Source of the DNA: Deltaproteobacteria bacterium | GTDB taxonomy: Bacteria > Desulfobacterota > Binatia > Binatales > Binataceae | Length of the DNA: 64,000 bases | Reading direction: 5' to 3' | NCBI GenBank assembly: GCA_021780225.1 | Contig: JAJXZF010000033.1 | Location: 1-64,000, forward strand | Part shown: positions 25,350 to 34,314 of the stretch, piece after piece | How the letters are laid out: every line of letters starts with the position of its first letter | Position numbering within the stretch: the stretch's first letter is position 1 | Made by a program: the position numbers and the translations under genes | Notes under the pieces: model-generated | Told to the model about the DNA's origin: nothing | Database searches by the model: none | What the model saw: the letters and a program-made list of their open reading frames with translations, nothing else

Positions 25350-26421
25350 CGCCGCCCTCCGCGCCGGCGTTCGGCTCGGCCGGCGCGCCCGCGCCGAACG
25401 CTTCGCGCCATCCGCCGGCCGCCGACGCATCGAAGGCGAGCAGCGCGATAATCACCAGCGCCTGTATGACATAGACCAGTTGCGGCGAGATGCCGTCGGC
25501 GCGCTGCATCGCCTGAGAGCCGTTGTCGAGCGCGCCGAACAGCAGCGCGGCCGGCACGATACCGAGCGGACTCAGCCGCGCGACCAGCGCGACCGCGATC
25601 GCTTCGTAACCCCATCCGGGCGATATCGTTTCGTACAGGCGATGGGTGATCGCGGAAATTTGCACCGCTCCGCCGAAGCCCGCGAGCATGCCCGACAGCG
25701 CCATCGCGCCGGCCGTGAGCCGCGCGATCGGCACGCCGAAAAAGGCGCTGGCGCGCCGGTTGCGGCCGAGCGCGCGCAACTCGAAGCCGGGCGCGGTGCG
25801 GAACAAGCCGAATTCGCAAACCGCCGCGAGCGCCAGCGCGAAGAGCATCGCGAGATTGACGCGGCTGGGTGGGAAATAAAGCTGAAGCCGCGCCGCGGCC
25901 GCGATTTTGCGGCTGGCGGGAAACGCGCCCGACGGCTCCATCAACGGCCCGTGCACGGCCCAGCTCAGCAGTTGCGCGGCGATAAAATTGAGCATGATCG
26001 TGCTGATCACTTCGTTGACGTTGCGGCGCGCCCGGAGCCATCCGGCCAGCCCGCCCCAAATCGCTCCCGCCAGTCCGCCCGCGCCAATTATCGCGGCGAT
26101 CGCCAGCGTGTGCGGCCATCCGCCGAGCGCCGGACCGATCGCGCCGGCGGCGAGCGCGCCGACAATCAATTGGCCGTCGGCGCCGATATTCCAAAGCGCG
26201 CCGTGAAAAGCGATCGCCACGGCGAGGCCGCAGAAGACCAGCGGCGTCGCGCGGGCGAGCGTATCGGTAAAGGCGATCCAATTGCCGAAAGCGCCATCGG
26301 CCAGATCGGCAGCGACCGCGACCGGCGATGCGCCAAGCAGCGCGAGCGCGATCGCCACGACGCCAAGCGCGCAGCCGATCGCGCCAGCCGGACGGAGCGC
26401 CGCGGCGAGCAACCGCCTCAT
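25342..26421 (-). CDS. ABC transporter permease, BMP/nucleoside type (first permease)
   Basis: A 359-residue YufP-like permease. FCGLAVAIAFHGALWNIGAD followed by GQLIVGALAAG, and VISTIMLNFIAAQLLSWAVH, are family motifs. The N-terminal arm is hydrophobic and there are about 8-10 membrane segments. It overlaps the ATPase gene upstream by 4 bp and the second permease by 8 bp, so the three are one operon. No BMP-type substrate-binding lipoprotein gene is in the cluster, unlike most systems of this class. Confidence 0.88.
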   Translation of the reverse strand: MRRLLAAALRPAGAIGCALGVVAIALALLGASPVAVAADLADGAFGNWIAFTDTLARATPLVFCGLAVAIAFHGALWNIGADGQLIVGALAAGAIGPALGGWPHTLAIAAIIGAGGLAGAIWGGLAGWLRARRNVNEVISTIMLNFIAAQLLSWAVHGPLMEPSGAFPASRKIAAAARLQLYFPPSRVNLAMLFALALAAVCEFGLFRTAPGFELRALGRNRRASAFFGVPIARLTAGAMALSGMLAGFGGAVQISAITHRLYETISPGWGYEAIAVALVARLSPLGIVPAALLFGALDNGSQAMQRADGISPQLVYVIQALVIIALLAFDASAAGGWREAFGAGAPAEPNAGAEGGDV

Positions 26422-27890
26422 TCCGCCGCGCCCGCCATCAACAGTCCCAGGCGCTCTGGATCGCGGTCGGCGGTTTCATGGACGCGGCCGCGGACCATCA
26501 CCAGCAGCCGTCCGCAGCATTCGAGCAGCTCGTCGAGGTCGGTCGAAATCAGCAGCACCGCGCCGCCTCCGGCGGCGAACTCGGCAAGCCCGCGATGCAC
26601 CTGCGCGGCGGCGCCGAGATCGAGGCCGCGGCAAATGTCGTGCGCGACGATCGCGCGCGGCGCGCCGGCCAGCGCGCGGGCGACGCTGAGCCGCTGGCGG
26701 TTGCCGCCGGAAAGCGCGCCCGCCGCGCACGCCGGACCGGCGGCGGCGCGAATCGCGAAGCGGTCAAGCAGGTCGGCGCAAAAGCGCCGCGCCGCGCCGC
26801 ATCCGATCAACCCGCGCGGCGCGAAACGCGCCCGCAGCGGAGCGGCGAGCATCAAGTTTTCCCACAGCGGCAGCTCGAGCACGAGACCGTCGCGGTCGCG
26901 ATGCTGCGGAATCACGGCCACCGCCGCGCCGCCGGGCGCGGGCGCGATGCTCCCGGCGTCGAGTTTGACGGCGCCGGCGATCGCTTCGACCAGCTCGGCC
27001 TGGCCGTTTCCGTCAACGCCGGCGAGACCGACGATCTCGCCGGGCCGGACCGTCAGCGAAATTTCGTCGAGCACGCGGCGGCCCTCGCGCACGAGCGTGA
27101 GCGCCGCGAGCGTGAGCGCGGGCGCGGCCGCCGGATCAGGCTCGGGCGGCGGGCGCCGCGCCAGCGCCATGGGCAATGCGCCGATCATCAGCCGCGCCAG
27201 CTCCGCCTCGCCGGTGTCCGCCGCCCGCAGCTCGGCGACGACCCGGCCGCGGCGCATCACCGTGATTCGATCGGCGACGGCGCGCGCTTCGGCCAGCTTG
27301 TGGGTCACGAGCACGACGATTCTGCCGGCGGCGCGCAACCGTCCGAGCGCGGCGAGAAAAATCTTCAGTTCCGCCGGCGCGAGCAGGCTGGTCGGTTCGT
27401 CGAGAATCAGCACGCGCGGCTCGAAGCTGAGCGCGCGCACGATTGCGAGCCGCACGCGTTCGGCGACGGAACGATCGGCGACGATCGCGCGCGGCGGCGG
27501 CAGATCGAAACCGGACGCGGCGGCGATTTGGCGCGCACGCGCCGCGACGGCGTCGAGTTCGCGCGGGGCCGCGCCGGCGTCGAAGCCGCCGAGCGCCAGA
27601 TTCTCCTCCCACGTCATCCGCTCGAACAGCATCGGGCTCTGATAGACCGCCGCGATTCGCGCGCGGCGCAAAGCGGCCGCGGATGCGCCCGAGCGAAGCG
27701 CCGCGCCGTCGAGCAGCACTGCGCCCGAATCGGCGGCGAGGCGGCCGGCGATGATGCCGACGAGCGTGCTTTTGCCCGCGCCGTTCTCGCCAATCAGCGC
27801 GTGAATTTCGCCGGGACGGGCGTGAAAATCCACGCGATCCAGCGCGAGCGTGCGGCCGAAACGGCGGCTGATGGCGCGGGCTTCGAGCAC
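26418..27890 (-). CDS. ABC transporter ATP-binding protein with two cassettes, nucleoside/BMP type
   Basis: A 490-residue protein with two ABC domains in tandem. The first has Walker A IGENGAGKST (residues 33-42) and Walker B LILDEPTSLL. Its signature region, DRSVAERVRLAIVRAL, is degenerate. The second cassette has GLAGVDGNGQAELVEAI in the place of Walker A, also degenerate, but a good LSGGNRQRLSVARAL signature and Walker-B-like IVAHDICRGLDLG. This split of functions across the halves is usual in YufO/RbsA-type ATPases. It powers the two permeases downstream. It follows the CCA-enzyme gene by 6 bp. Confidence 0.9.
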   Translation of the reverse strand: MLEARAISRRFGRTLALDRVDFHARPGEIHALIGENGAGKSTLVGIIAGRLAADSGAVLLDGAALRSGASAAALRRARIAAVYQSPMLFERMTWEENLALGGFDAGAAPRELDAVAARARQIAAASGFDLPPPRAIVADRSVAERVRLAIVRALSFEPRVLILDEPTSLLAPAELKIFLAALGRLRAAGRIVVLVTHKLAEARAVADRITVMRRGRVVAELRAADTGEAELARLMIGALPMALARRPPPEPDPAAAPALTLAALTLVREGRRVLDEISLTVRPGEIVGLAGVDGNGQAELVEAIAGAVKLDAGSIAPAPGGAAVAVIPQHRDRDGLVLELPLWENLMLAAPLRARFAPRGLIGCGAARRFCADLLDRFAIRAAAGPACAAGALSGGNRQRLSVARALAGAPRAIVAHDICRGLDLGAAAQVHRGLAEFAAGGGAVLLISTDLDELLECCGRLLVMVRGRVHETADRDPERLGLLMAGAAE

Positions 27891-27896
27891 TACGGG

Positions 27897-29234
27897 TCAG
27901 GCGGTATCGGCGACCGCGGGTTTGAAGTTCTCGCGCACGAAGGCGAGCGCCTCGTCGCGCGTGGCGAGCGCTCCGTCGAGATGCAAATCCTCGATTTCGC
28001 GCAGGATCGTTTTGAATTCCGGCCCCGGCCGGAATCCCATCGCAATCAGATCGTCGCCGCCGATCAGCCGCGGCGGCCGGATCGCTTCGGCGCCGAGCGC
28101 GGCGAGCGCGCGCCGGCACAGATGATAGAAGCCGAGGCAGGAGCTGGACGCGAGCGCGTCGCACAGCGCCAGCTCGAGCAGTTCGTCGAAACCGTCCTCG
28201 GCAATCATGCGCTTGAGCGTCGCCGGGCGCATCCGCGGCGCCATCGTCAAGCGCAGATGGTCGCGAACGAGGTAGCTGACGCGCTCCTGCACGAAGCGCG
28301 AGCGGCGCAGCCGCCGCATCATTTCCGCCGCCATCTTCGCGCCGATCTCGGTATGGCCGTAGTAGGTCATCTTGCCGTTCCCGTCCACGGCGAAGCAGCG
28401 CGGCTTGGCGATATCGTGGAGCAGCGCGCCGAAAGCGAGCGTCTCCGCGCATCCCCGCCGCAGCATCGAGAGCATCAGCCGCGTATGCCGGTAGACGTCG
28501 CCCTCGGGATGGAAATTGGCGGGCTGCGGACATCCGGGCAGGTCCAGCACTTCGGGCGCCACGACCGCGGCAAGACCGCTTTCGACCAGCAAATCGAGGC
28601 CGCGCGCGGCGCCGCCCTCGGTCATGATCATGACCAGCTCCTCGCCGACGCGCTCGGCGGAAATATGGGCGATCGCGGGCGCGCTGCGCTTGATCGCCGC
28701 CCAGGTGGCGGGATCGACCGCGAAATCCAGGCGTGCGGCGAAGCGCACCGCGCGCAGCATCCGCAGATGGTCCTCGTCGAAGCGGGCGTAAACGTCACCG
28801 ATCGCACGGATGATGCCGGCGCGCAGGTCGCGCATCCCGCCGACCAGATCGATCACGCGGCCGGCCGCCGGATCGAAGTACATCCCTCCGATCGTGAAAT
28901 CGCGCCGCTGAACGTCTTCTTCGATCGCGCCGAAACGGACTTCGGAGGGACGGCGGCCATCAATGTAGCCGCCCTCGGCGCGGAACGTCGCGACCTCGAA
29001 CTGATCGTCGCCGATCACCACCAGAATCACGCCGAAACGGGCGCCGACCGGAATCGTATGCTCGAACAGGCGCTGGACGGCGTCGGGACGGGCGTCGGTC
29101 GCGATATCGTAGTCCTTGGCCGGGACGCCGAGTACCCGATCGCGCACGCATCCGCCGGCCAGATAGGCGGCGAAGCCCGATCGGCGCAGCCGATCGATAA
29201 TCGCGAAAGCTTTCTTTTCCTTCTCGACAGCCAT
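27897..29234 (-). CDS. CCA tRNA nucleotidyltransferase / poly(A) polymerase family protein
   Basis: A 445-residue class II nucleotidyltransferase. LAGGCVRDRVLGVPAKDYDI has the GG and the metal-binding D41-x-D43 pair. DVQRRDFTIGGMYFDP, RFDEDHLRMLRAVRFAARLD and a C-terminal HD domain with GALLHDIAKPRC (H273-D274) complete the layout. CCA-adding enzymes and poly(A) polymerase I cannot be told apart from this alone; the HD domain favours a CCA enzyme with phosphatase or phosphodiesterase activity. It heads the minus-strand run continuing into the ABC transporter. Confidence 0.88.
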   Translation of the reverse strand: MAVEKEKKAFAIIDRLRRSGFAAYLAGGCVRDRVLGVPAKDYDIATDARPDAVQRLFEHTIPVGARFGVILVVIGDDQFEVATFRAEGGYIDGRRPSEVRFGAIEEDVQRRDFTIGGMYFDPAAGRVIDLVGGMRDLRAGIIRAIGDVYARFDEDHLRMLRAVRFAARLDFAVDPATWAAIKRSAPAIAHISAERVGEELVMIMTEGGAARGLDLLVESGLAAVVAPEVLDLPGCPQPANFHPEGDVYRHTRLMLSMLRRGCAETLAFGALLHDIAKPRCFAVDGNGKMTYYGHTEIGAKMAAEMMRRLRRSRFVQERVSYLVRDHLRLTMAPRMRPATLKRMIAEDGFDELLELALCDALASSSCLGFYHLCRRALAALGAEAIRPPRLIGGDDLIAMGFRPGPEFKTILREIEDLHLDGALATRDEALAFVRENFKPAVADTA

Positions 29235-29415
29235 GGCCCGTTTAGCCTAATGTAGCGCCTTGTTCGCGCCATGCGCCATCTGGGGGACGATTCGGAAGGG
29301 CGTCAGGCGTGCGAAGCGGGCGGAGATTATCCGCCTTAAAAGTTTAACAAGATTTGACGGAATCGTATGAAGATGGTAACGATTCCGCCGGAAACCACCT
29401 TGCGGGGGAGGAGAA

Positions 29416-29886
29416 ATGGCGCTTAAACGTCTTGGATTTTGGAACTTGGCGGCCGTTTTGGTGTTGGGCGGCGCGATAGTGGGCTTCACCGCTAATTCGG
29501 CGATGGCTCAGGGTGTCTCAATGAGCGCTGGCGGACGCGCGACGTCGGGCAAACTCGAGTTCCGCCAGTATTGCGCGCAATGCCACGGCATGGACGCGAT
29601 CGGCGACGGGCCTGTGGCGCCGGCGCTCAAGAAGAAACCGGCGAACCTGACTTTGCTCTCGAAGAAAAACGGTGGGGTCTTCCCGGAAAAGGAAGTCCGC
29701 GATTTTATCGACGGCTCCAAAACCGCCGCGAGCCATGGCACGCGCGAGATGCCGATCTGGGGTTATGCCTTCATGTACCGCCGCGGCGCCCAGGCCAGCA
29801 CTGGCGCTGAGCCGTTGAGCCAGGAGCAGGTCGATCAGAAGATCAACCTGCTGGTCGCGTACGTGAAGTCGATTCAGGAGAAATAG
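29416..29886 (+). CDS. Class I monoheme cytochrome c
   Basis: A 156-residue periplasmic protein. The signal peptide (FWNLAAVLVLGGAIVGFTAN, cut near AMAQG) is clear. The heme motif CAQCH is at residues 53-57. A methionine in REMPIWGYAF (M112) is the likely sixth ligand. KKPANLTLLSKKNGGVFPEK and VRDFIDGSK are typical of small electron-carrier cytochromes of the type that go with dehydrogenases. It is followed by a strong rho-independent terminator at 29935-29983, so it is probably transcribed alone. Confidence 0.92.
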   Translation: MALKRLGFWNLAAVLVLGGAIVGFTANSAMAQGVSMSAGGRATSGKLEFRQYCAQCHGMDAIGDGPVAPALKKKPANLTLLSKKNGGVFPEKEVRDFIDGSKTAASHGTREMPIWGYAFMYRRGAQASTGAEPLSQEQVDQKINLLVAYVKSIQEK

Positions 29887-29934
29887 CGGCGTTACCCGCG
29901 CCGGCGTCAAGCCGGTCAGAGTTCGATAACGATA

Positions 29935-29983
29935 CGCTCGGCGCGCCGCCCTCATCGGGAGGGCGCGCCGAGCGTTGTTTTTT
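29935..29983 (+). terminator. Rho-independent terminator after the cytochrome c gene
   Basis: A 13-bp perfect stem, CGCTCGGCGCGCC (29935-29947) with GGCGCGCCGAGCG (29962-29974), 14-base loop, followed by TTGTTTTTT. The loop GCCCTCATCGGGAG can pair further. It lies 49 bp downstream of the cytochrome stop. Confidence 0.92.
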
Positions 29984-30028
29984 GGCTTAAATCGCACAGT
30001 ATCCGCACGGAGCGGGTTCTGCCGCGGA

Positions 30029-30819
30029 TCACTCCGCGGGGCGCAGCGGCGGACGGCCGAGCACGATTCCACCATCGATCGCGAGCACTTGTCCGGTAAC
30101 GTTGATCGCCTTATCCGAGCATAGCCAGGCGACGGCGCGACCGATATCGGCCGGCGTCTGCTCGCGGCCGAGCGGAGTAAGCGTTTTGACCGCATGTTCG
30201 AAGGCAAGGCGGGGCGATCTTTGCCGCCGCCGATCGCGGCGCCCAATTCCTCCCAGATTTTGGTGTAAATCAGGCCGGGCGCGACCGCATTCACGCGAAT
30301 TCCTTTGGGTCCGAGCTGTAAGGCGAGGCTGCGCGTGTATGAAATCACGCCGGCCTTGGCGGCCGCATACGCCGCGAGCAGCGGCGGCGCCAGGAGGCCC
30401 GCGATCGACGAGGTGTTGCAAATGACGCCGCCTGCGCGCATCCGCGGCGCGACCTCTTTGGAAACGAGCTAGACCGAGTTGAGGTTCAAATCGACGTAAC
30501 GCCGCCAGATATCGACGCTATGCCACTCCGCGTGGCTGCCCGCCTCAAACCAGTTCGCCTCGCCGCCGCCGGCGTTGTTGCAGAGGACGTGCGGATGCGG
30601 ACCCAGCTTTTGCGCGATCGCCTCGACCGCGGCGCGCACCTGCGCTTCGTCGGTTACGTCGGCGGCGAAGGCATGGACGCGGCCGGCGAGATCGGCGGGC
30701 GGCGCTTCGGGCCGCAGATCGATCACGGCGACCGCTTCAACCGCCTGCTCTTCAAACAACGCGCGAACGATCCCGAGTCCAAGGCCGCGCGCGCCGCCAG
30801 TGACTATTCCGTATTTCAT
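30029..30819 (-). pseudogene. Short-chain dehydrogenase/reductase with nonsense and frameshift lesions
   Basis: The N-terminal part has the cofactor motif TGGARGLGLG and NNAGGG, and after a stop the catalytic AAYAAAKAG (Tyr-x3-Lys) and RVNAVAPGLI follow. Two lesions break it. First, TAG at 30469-30471 interrupts NLNSV/LVSKEVAPRM in the same frame, where the family normally has an aromatic residue. Second, a one-base loss near 30212-30225, in a C-rich stretch, moves the frame; TPADIGRAVAWLCSDKAINV and TGQVLAIDGG are then read from frame two to the stop at 30029. With both repaired it would be a normal 263-residue SDR. Substrate unknown. Confidence 0.9.
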
Positions 30820-31976
30820 CGGTTGCTTTCTCCTATCGATCGCCCAATCTCCTTGCCGGGCGTGGCGGATTGCGTGGTTGACGGCGCGGCATCGGCGTTC
30901 ACGCCATCGACCGCGGCGGCTTCGTTCACATACGTGCGCTGATAAACCCCGAGCAACGCGGCAAACACCGCAATCACCGCTGGACCAAGAAAAATTCCAA
31001 GCGGACCGTAAGCTTCGATCCCTCCCGCCAGTCCAAAAAACAACGCCAGCGTGGGCAGCCCCGTGCCGTGGCGCATCGCCAGCGGCTTGACGAAATTATC
31101 GATGATCGCGAGCGCCACGAGCGCCCATCCGGCCAGCATCACGGCTTTAAGCCACGAATCCGCGACCGCCAGATAAATCGCGATCGGAATCCAGACGAAG
31201 GCGGTGCCGCCGAACGGAAGCAGCCCGCCCGCGGCGGTCAAGATCGCAAGCGCCGCCCAATAGGACACGCCACATGCCAGATAGCCAAAACCTATGGTTA
31301 GACCGTCAAGCCCCGCAGTGAGCATCAGGCCGCGCATCACGGACGACAAAGTCGCCGTCAGCGTGCCGAAAATCGCGGTCTGATCCGCCTCGCTGAGCGG
31401 GGTCAACGTGCGCAGTTCTTCGTACCAGGCTTCGCCGTCGCGCAACAGGTAGAAGAACGTGATCAGCATCACGCCGAAATGCAGGATCGAACTGGCGACG
31501 TTGCTCGCGGCCGAGCCGCCATGCGAGAGCGCGTATTCGCTCGCGATTTTGCCCGCCAGCGCCGCAAAGTGGCGGATTTCGTCTTCGAGATTGTAGCCGC
31601 GGCGGGCAAGGATATCGGAAATTCGCACGCCGAGCGGCGTCGAGCCGAGCCATCCAACGAATTTTTTGAGCCCGCCGTCGGCGGAGAAGCTCGAGAGCGA
31701 ACCATAGAGCGCCTGCGCCTCGCGCACGAGACGCGCGGAAAGCCAGATGGCCGGCAAAATCACGCCAAGCGCGACAATGATCGTCACGAGCACCGCAGCG
31801 AGGCTCCGGCTGCGAATATGGCGATGGAGCCGGTCAAGAACGGGATGGACCAGAAAGGCGAGCAGCATCGCCCACGCGATCGGCGCAAGAAACGGATCGA
31901 TTACTTGATAAAGTTGCCACGCGATGACCGCAAGAAAGCCAAAGAAGAAAACCTGGACAATTCGTTCCTGGTTCAT
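30816..31976 (-). CDS. AI-2E family transporter (PerM/TqsA-like)
   Basis: A 386-residue inner-membrane protein with eight or so hydrophobic segments. WQLYQVIDPFLAPIAWAMLL followed by VHPVLDRL, LPFGGTAFVWIPIAIYL and a final LFFGLAGGIEAYGPLGIFLG are AI-2E family marks. Despite the family name, members include channels for sodium or protons, and signal export is not proven for most of them. The start overlaps the SDR pseudogene by 4 bp (ATGA), so they were once co-transcribed. Confidence 0.88.
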   Translation of the reverse strand: MNQERIVQVFFFGFLAVIAWQLYQVIDPFLAPIAWAMLLAFLVHPVLDRLHRHIRSRSLAAVLVTIIVALGVILPAIWLSARLVREAQALYGSLSSFSADGGLKKFVGWLGSTPLGVRISDILARRGYNLEDEIRHFAALAGKIASEYALSHGGSAASNVASSILHFGVMLITFFYLLRDGEAWYEELRTLTPLSEADQTAIFGTLTATLSSVMRGLMLTAGLDGLTIGFGYLACGVSYWAALAILTAAGGLLPFGGTAFVWIPIAIYLAVADSWLKAVMLAGWALVALAIIDNFVKPLAMRHGTGLPTLALFFGLAGGIEAYGPLGIFLGPAVIAVFAALLGVYQRTYVNEAAAVDGVNADAAPSTTQSATPGKEIGRSIGESNR

Positions 31977-32124
31977 TTCACGGCCACCGCGAGCGCTGGC
32001 AGCTTAACAAATGCGCGGGTTGGCGTCGCGCGGTTGCCAATTGCGACCCGCTCGCATCTAATCGGGATGCTTGGCGCCAGTCGCCGGTAAGCCAAAAAAA
32101 CGGGATCGGATCGCTGTAAGACTC

Positions 32125-33096
32125 ATGGCCGACGCCACATCGTCACCACATTCCGCTCAGGACGCCGCAGCGCGGATTCGCGCGCAAATCGACAAGCTTT
32201 ATCGCGAAGGCGTTATCCATTGCGATGACGGTTTCACTAAAAGCCTTTATCCAACCAGCGTGACGCCCGGACGCGGCCGCTTCCTTGCGGACCTGGCGCG
32301 CAAACTGGCGCCGCGCGCCACGCTTGAAGTCGGGATGGGATGGGGACTTTCGACTCTCCACCTGCTCGAAGGGATGCTGCAGGCGGGCGGCGTCCATCAG
32401 CCGCATGTCATCATGGATCCGTTCCAGCATTCGAACCTGCATGGCGGGGCGTTGCGGGCGATTCGCGAAGCCAGCGCGATGGAATTGATCGAGTTCCATG
32501 AGGTCCCGGCCGAAATTCACATGCCCAAGCTGGTCGAGCAGGGCCGCAAGTTCGATTTCATCTTTATCGACGGCGACCATCGCTTCGACGGCGCTTTCGT
32601 CGATCTGGTCTTTGCGAACAAACTGCTCGTTCCAGGCGGCGTGATGGCGGTGGATGACACCGAGCTCGACCCGGTCTATCTGGCTTGCCGGTTCGCCGAG
32701 ACCAACTGGAATTACAGCTTCGTTGATGGCCATACCGACCGCACCAGCGAGGGCGCGGGCCGCCATCGCTATCGCAACGCCCGGCCGCGGCCGCAGATTG
32801 GCGCGTGGCGCAAGCCGACGGCCGAACCCGAGCGCGGGCAGGTGCATTTCAACTCGTTTGTCGAAGATTTTTCGCCCTATATCCGGATTAATCGGCTCAA
32901 GAGCAATCGGCTCGCGCATGAGGGTCTGGTCGCTTTGCGCGAGGGCGATCGCGAAGCGGCGCGACGGTTGTTTCGCGCCGCGCTGCAACAGGATCCGGCG
33001 AACGTAAAAAACATCTTCCGCTATCTGCGGACCTATTTGCCGCCCGGGATTGCGCGCATGTTGACCGGCCGCAGCAAAGACGCCGCCGCTGATTAA
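32125..33096 (+). CDS. Class I SAM-dependent methyltransferase
   Basis: A 323-residue protein (ATG 32125 chosen over 32071, as similarity-like sequence begins after MADATSSPHS). A Rossmann core has ATLEVGMGWGLSTLHLLEGM as motif I, then the acidic VIMDPFQHSNL and FDFIFIDGDHRFDGAFVDLV, with PGGVMAVDDTEL later. This is the Methyltransf_24/CmcI-like layout. The C-terminus has TPR-like helices (LVALREGDREAARRLFRAAL). Substrate unknown. It stands alone before the VOC gene. Confidence 0.78.
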   Translation: MADATSSPHSAQDAAARIRAQIDKLYREGVIHCDDGFTKSLYPTSVTPGRGRFLADLARKLAPRATLEVGMGWGLSTLHLLEGMLQAGGVHQPHVIMDPFQHSNLHGGALRAIREASAMELIEFHEVPAEIHMPKLVEQGRKFDFIFIDGDHRFDGAFVDLVFANKLLVPGGVMAVDDTELDPVYLACRFAETNWNYSFVDGHTDRTSEGAGRHRYRNARPRPQIGAWRKPTAEPERGQVHFNSFVEDFSPYIRINRLKSNRLAHEGLVALREGDREAARRLFRAALQQDPANVKNIFRYLRTYLPPGIARMLTGRSKDAAAD

Positions 33097-33125
33097 CCTG
33101 CGCGCCGAAGGGATAAAGTCCGGTC

Positions 33126-33560
33126 ATGGAAATCAACGGCGTCGCGCATATTTTCGTGAGCGTGATCAAATTCGACGAGTGCGCCGCGTTTTACCGGCGG
33201 CTGTTGCCGTTTCTCGGCCTGACTCATACCGTGCGCGACACGCCCGACCAGCTTTATTGCATCGGCGGACGCACCGGCTTCGGGGTCGCGCGATGCGCGC
33301 CGGAGTTCCGCGCTTCGCCCTTTTCCCAAACGCGCAGCGGATTGCATCACGTGTGCTTTCGCGCGCGCTCGCGCGAGGACGTCGATTCGGTTTACCGGAT
33401 GGCGCGGGAACTGGGCGCGAAAATCGTCCATGCGCCTGATCATGGTCAGTGGGCGCCGGGCTATTATTCGGTGCTGTTCGAGGATCCGGACGGCATCCGG
33501 CTGGAGGTCAATCACATCCCCGGCAAAGGCCTGCTGGCGCCGAATCAGTCCGGCCAATGA
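33126..33560 (+). CDS. VOC family (glyoxalase-type) protein
   Basis: A 144-residue metal-dependent fold protein. INGVAHIFVSVIKFDECAAF starts the first beta-alpha-beta-beta-beta module; SGLHHVCFRARSREDVDSVY starts the second, and YYSVLFEDPDGIRLEVNHIP ends it, with His and Glu residues in metal-ligand positions. Members include glyoxalases, dioxygenases and resistance proteins, so the reaction is unknown. It lies 29 bp downstream of the methyltransferase on the same strand. Confidence 0.85.
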   Translation: MEINGVAHIFVSVIKFDECAAFYRRLLPFLGLTHTVRDTPDQLYCIGGRTGFGVARCAPEFRASPFSQTRSGLHHVCFRARSREDVDSVYRMARELGAKIVHAPDHGQWAPGYYSVLFEDPDGIRLEVNHIPGKGLLAPNQSGQ

Positions 33561-33583
33561 CCCGCACGAACGGAGGCCGGAAA

Positions 33584-33892
33584 TTATTTTGGCGTTGGCA
33601 GATGCAACGCCGTCAACAACGTTGGCGCGATCAAATTCACCAGGAATGCGAGAATCGGCAGCGCAATCGCTATAACGACACTCGCGGCATAGATGCGATG
33701 GCTGATTTTATCGAGTATCTCGGCCTGTTTCTCAGTCCGGTTCTTTAGAGCGTTGACCGCCTCGGTAAGTCCGCCGACCGTTCGCTGCAATTCCATAATC
33801 GCTTGCAGCGTGAAGCTATAGTCCGTCATCGGATACCGAGGCGGCGTCGCTTCGGGAATTTCCGTAGGAGGCGTACTACCGGCTTGAGCCAT
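33584..33892 (-). CDS. Small membrane protein with coiled coil
   Basis: A 102-residue protein. A Pro-rich N-terminus is followed by a helical region (FTLQAIMELQRTVGGLTEAV, NALKNRTEKQAEILDKI), likely a coiled coil, and one strong transmembrane segment (YAASVVIAIALPILAFLVNL). It ends with LHLPTPK. Start ATG 33892 overlaps the stop of the upstream gene in TAATG, implying translational coupling. No family recognised. The architecture resembles small membrane-anchored adaptors or holin-like proteins, but this is speculative. Confidence 0.6.
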   Translation of the reverse strand: MAQAGSTPPTEIPEATPPRYPMTDYSFTLQAIMELQRTVGGLTEAVNALKNRTEKQAEILDKISHRIYAASVVIAIALPILAFLVNLIAPTLLTALHLPTPK

Positions 33893-34191
33893 TATTCGAC
33901 CTGCTGCAGCTTCGCGGCGACCCACTCCCATATCTGTGGAGAACTGCGGCCATAATAGCCCGCGACGTTAAGGACCACGGCGCTGCCGTTGCTGCCGTCC
34001 GTGATCCCTAGCCGGTCGGAGACCTCTTTCGCCGTAGCGGCCACTTTCGGGGAGACCGCGACGAAATAATTGGCGTCAGGAGGAATTTGAATGTAATTTG
34101 CAGGAAAATTAGCGTTTAATGCCGCCACCAACTTGACAGGTTCGGTCGCTCCGACGATCGCGAAGATGGTCATCGGGGCTGAGTTTGACAT
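33892..34191 (-). CDS. Hypothetical protein coupled to the coiled-coil membrane protein
   Basis: About 99 residues from ATG 34191 (an ATG at 34173 is also possible). It begins MSNSAPMTIFAIVGATEPVK and has ANFPANYIQIPPDANYFVAV, KEVSDRLGITDGSNGSAVVL and NVAGYYGRSSPQIWEWVAAK. The beta-alpha pattern and aromatic C-terminus look like a small nucleotide- or ligand-binding domain of unknown role. Its stop overlaps the next start (TAATG), so the two proteins are probably made in equal amounts. The neighbours give no clue. Confidence 0.6.
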   Translation of the reverse strand: MSNSAPMTIFAIVGATEPVKLVAALNANFPANYIQIPPDANYFVAVSPKVAATAKEVSDRLGITDGSNGSAVVLNVAGYYGRSSPQIWEWVAAKLQQVE

Positions 34192-34314
34192 CGCAAAAGA
34201 TAGCGGGCAAGCAATTTCCGCTACGCGTCTGGAAGAGGCGGCGGTTGCCGACCGCACGCGATTTATCTATTCTTCATATTTCACTGCGCGAATGCGCAGG
34301 AACCTTATATGCAC

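Noticed and set aside
25096-29255. Very long plus-strand open frames (848 and 975 residues) across the ABC transporter and CCA genes
   Set aside because: They are antisense to well-recognised minus-strand genes with intact motifs. High GC lets antisense frames stay open; their amino acid composition (Arg, Ala, Glu-rich) is typical of such shadows.
30469-30471. Amber readthrough or special amino acid at the SDR stop codon
   Set aside because: The same gene also has a frameshift further on, and no special sequence context follows the TAG, so pseudogene decay or error is simpler.
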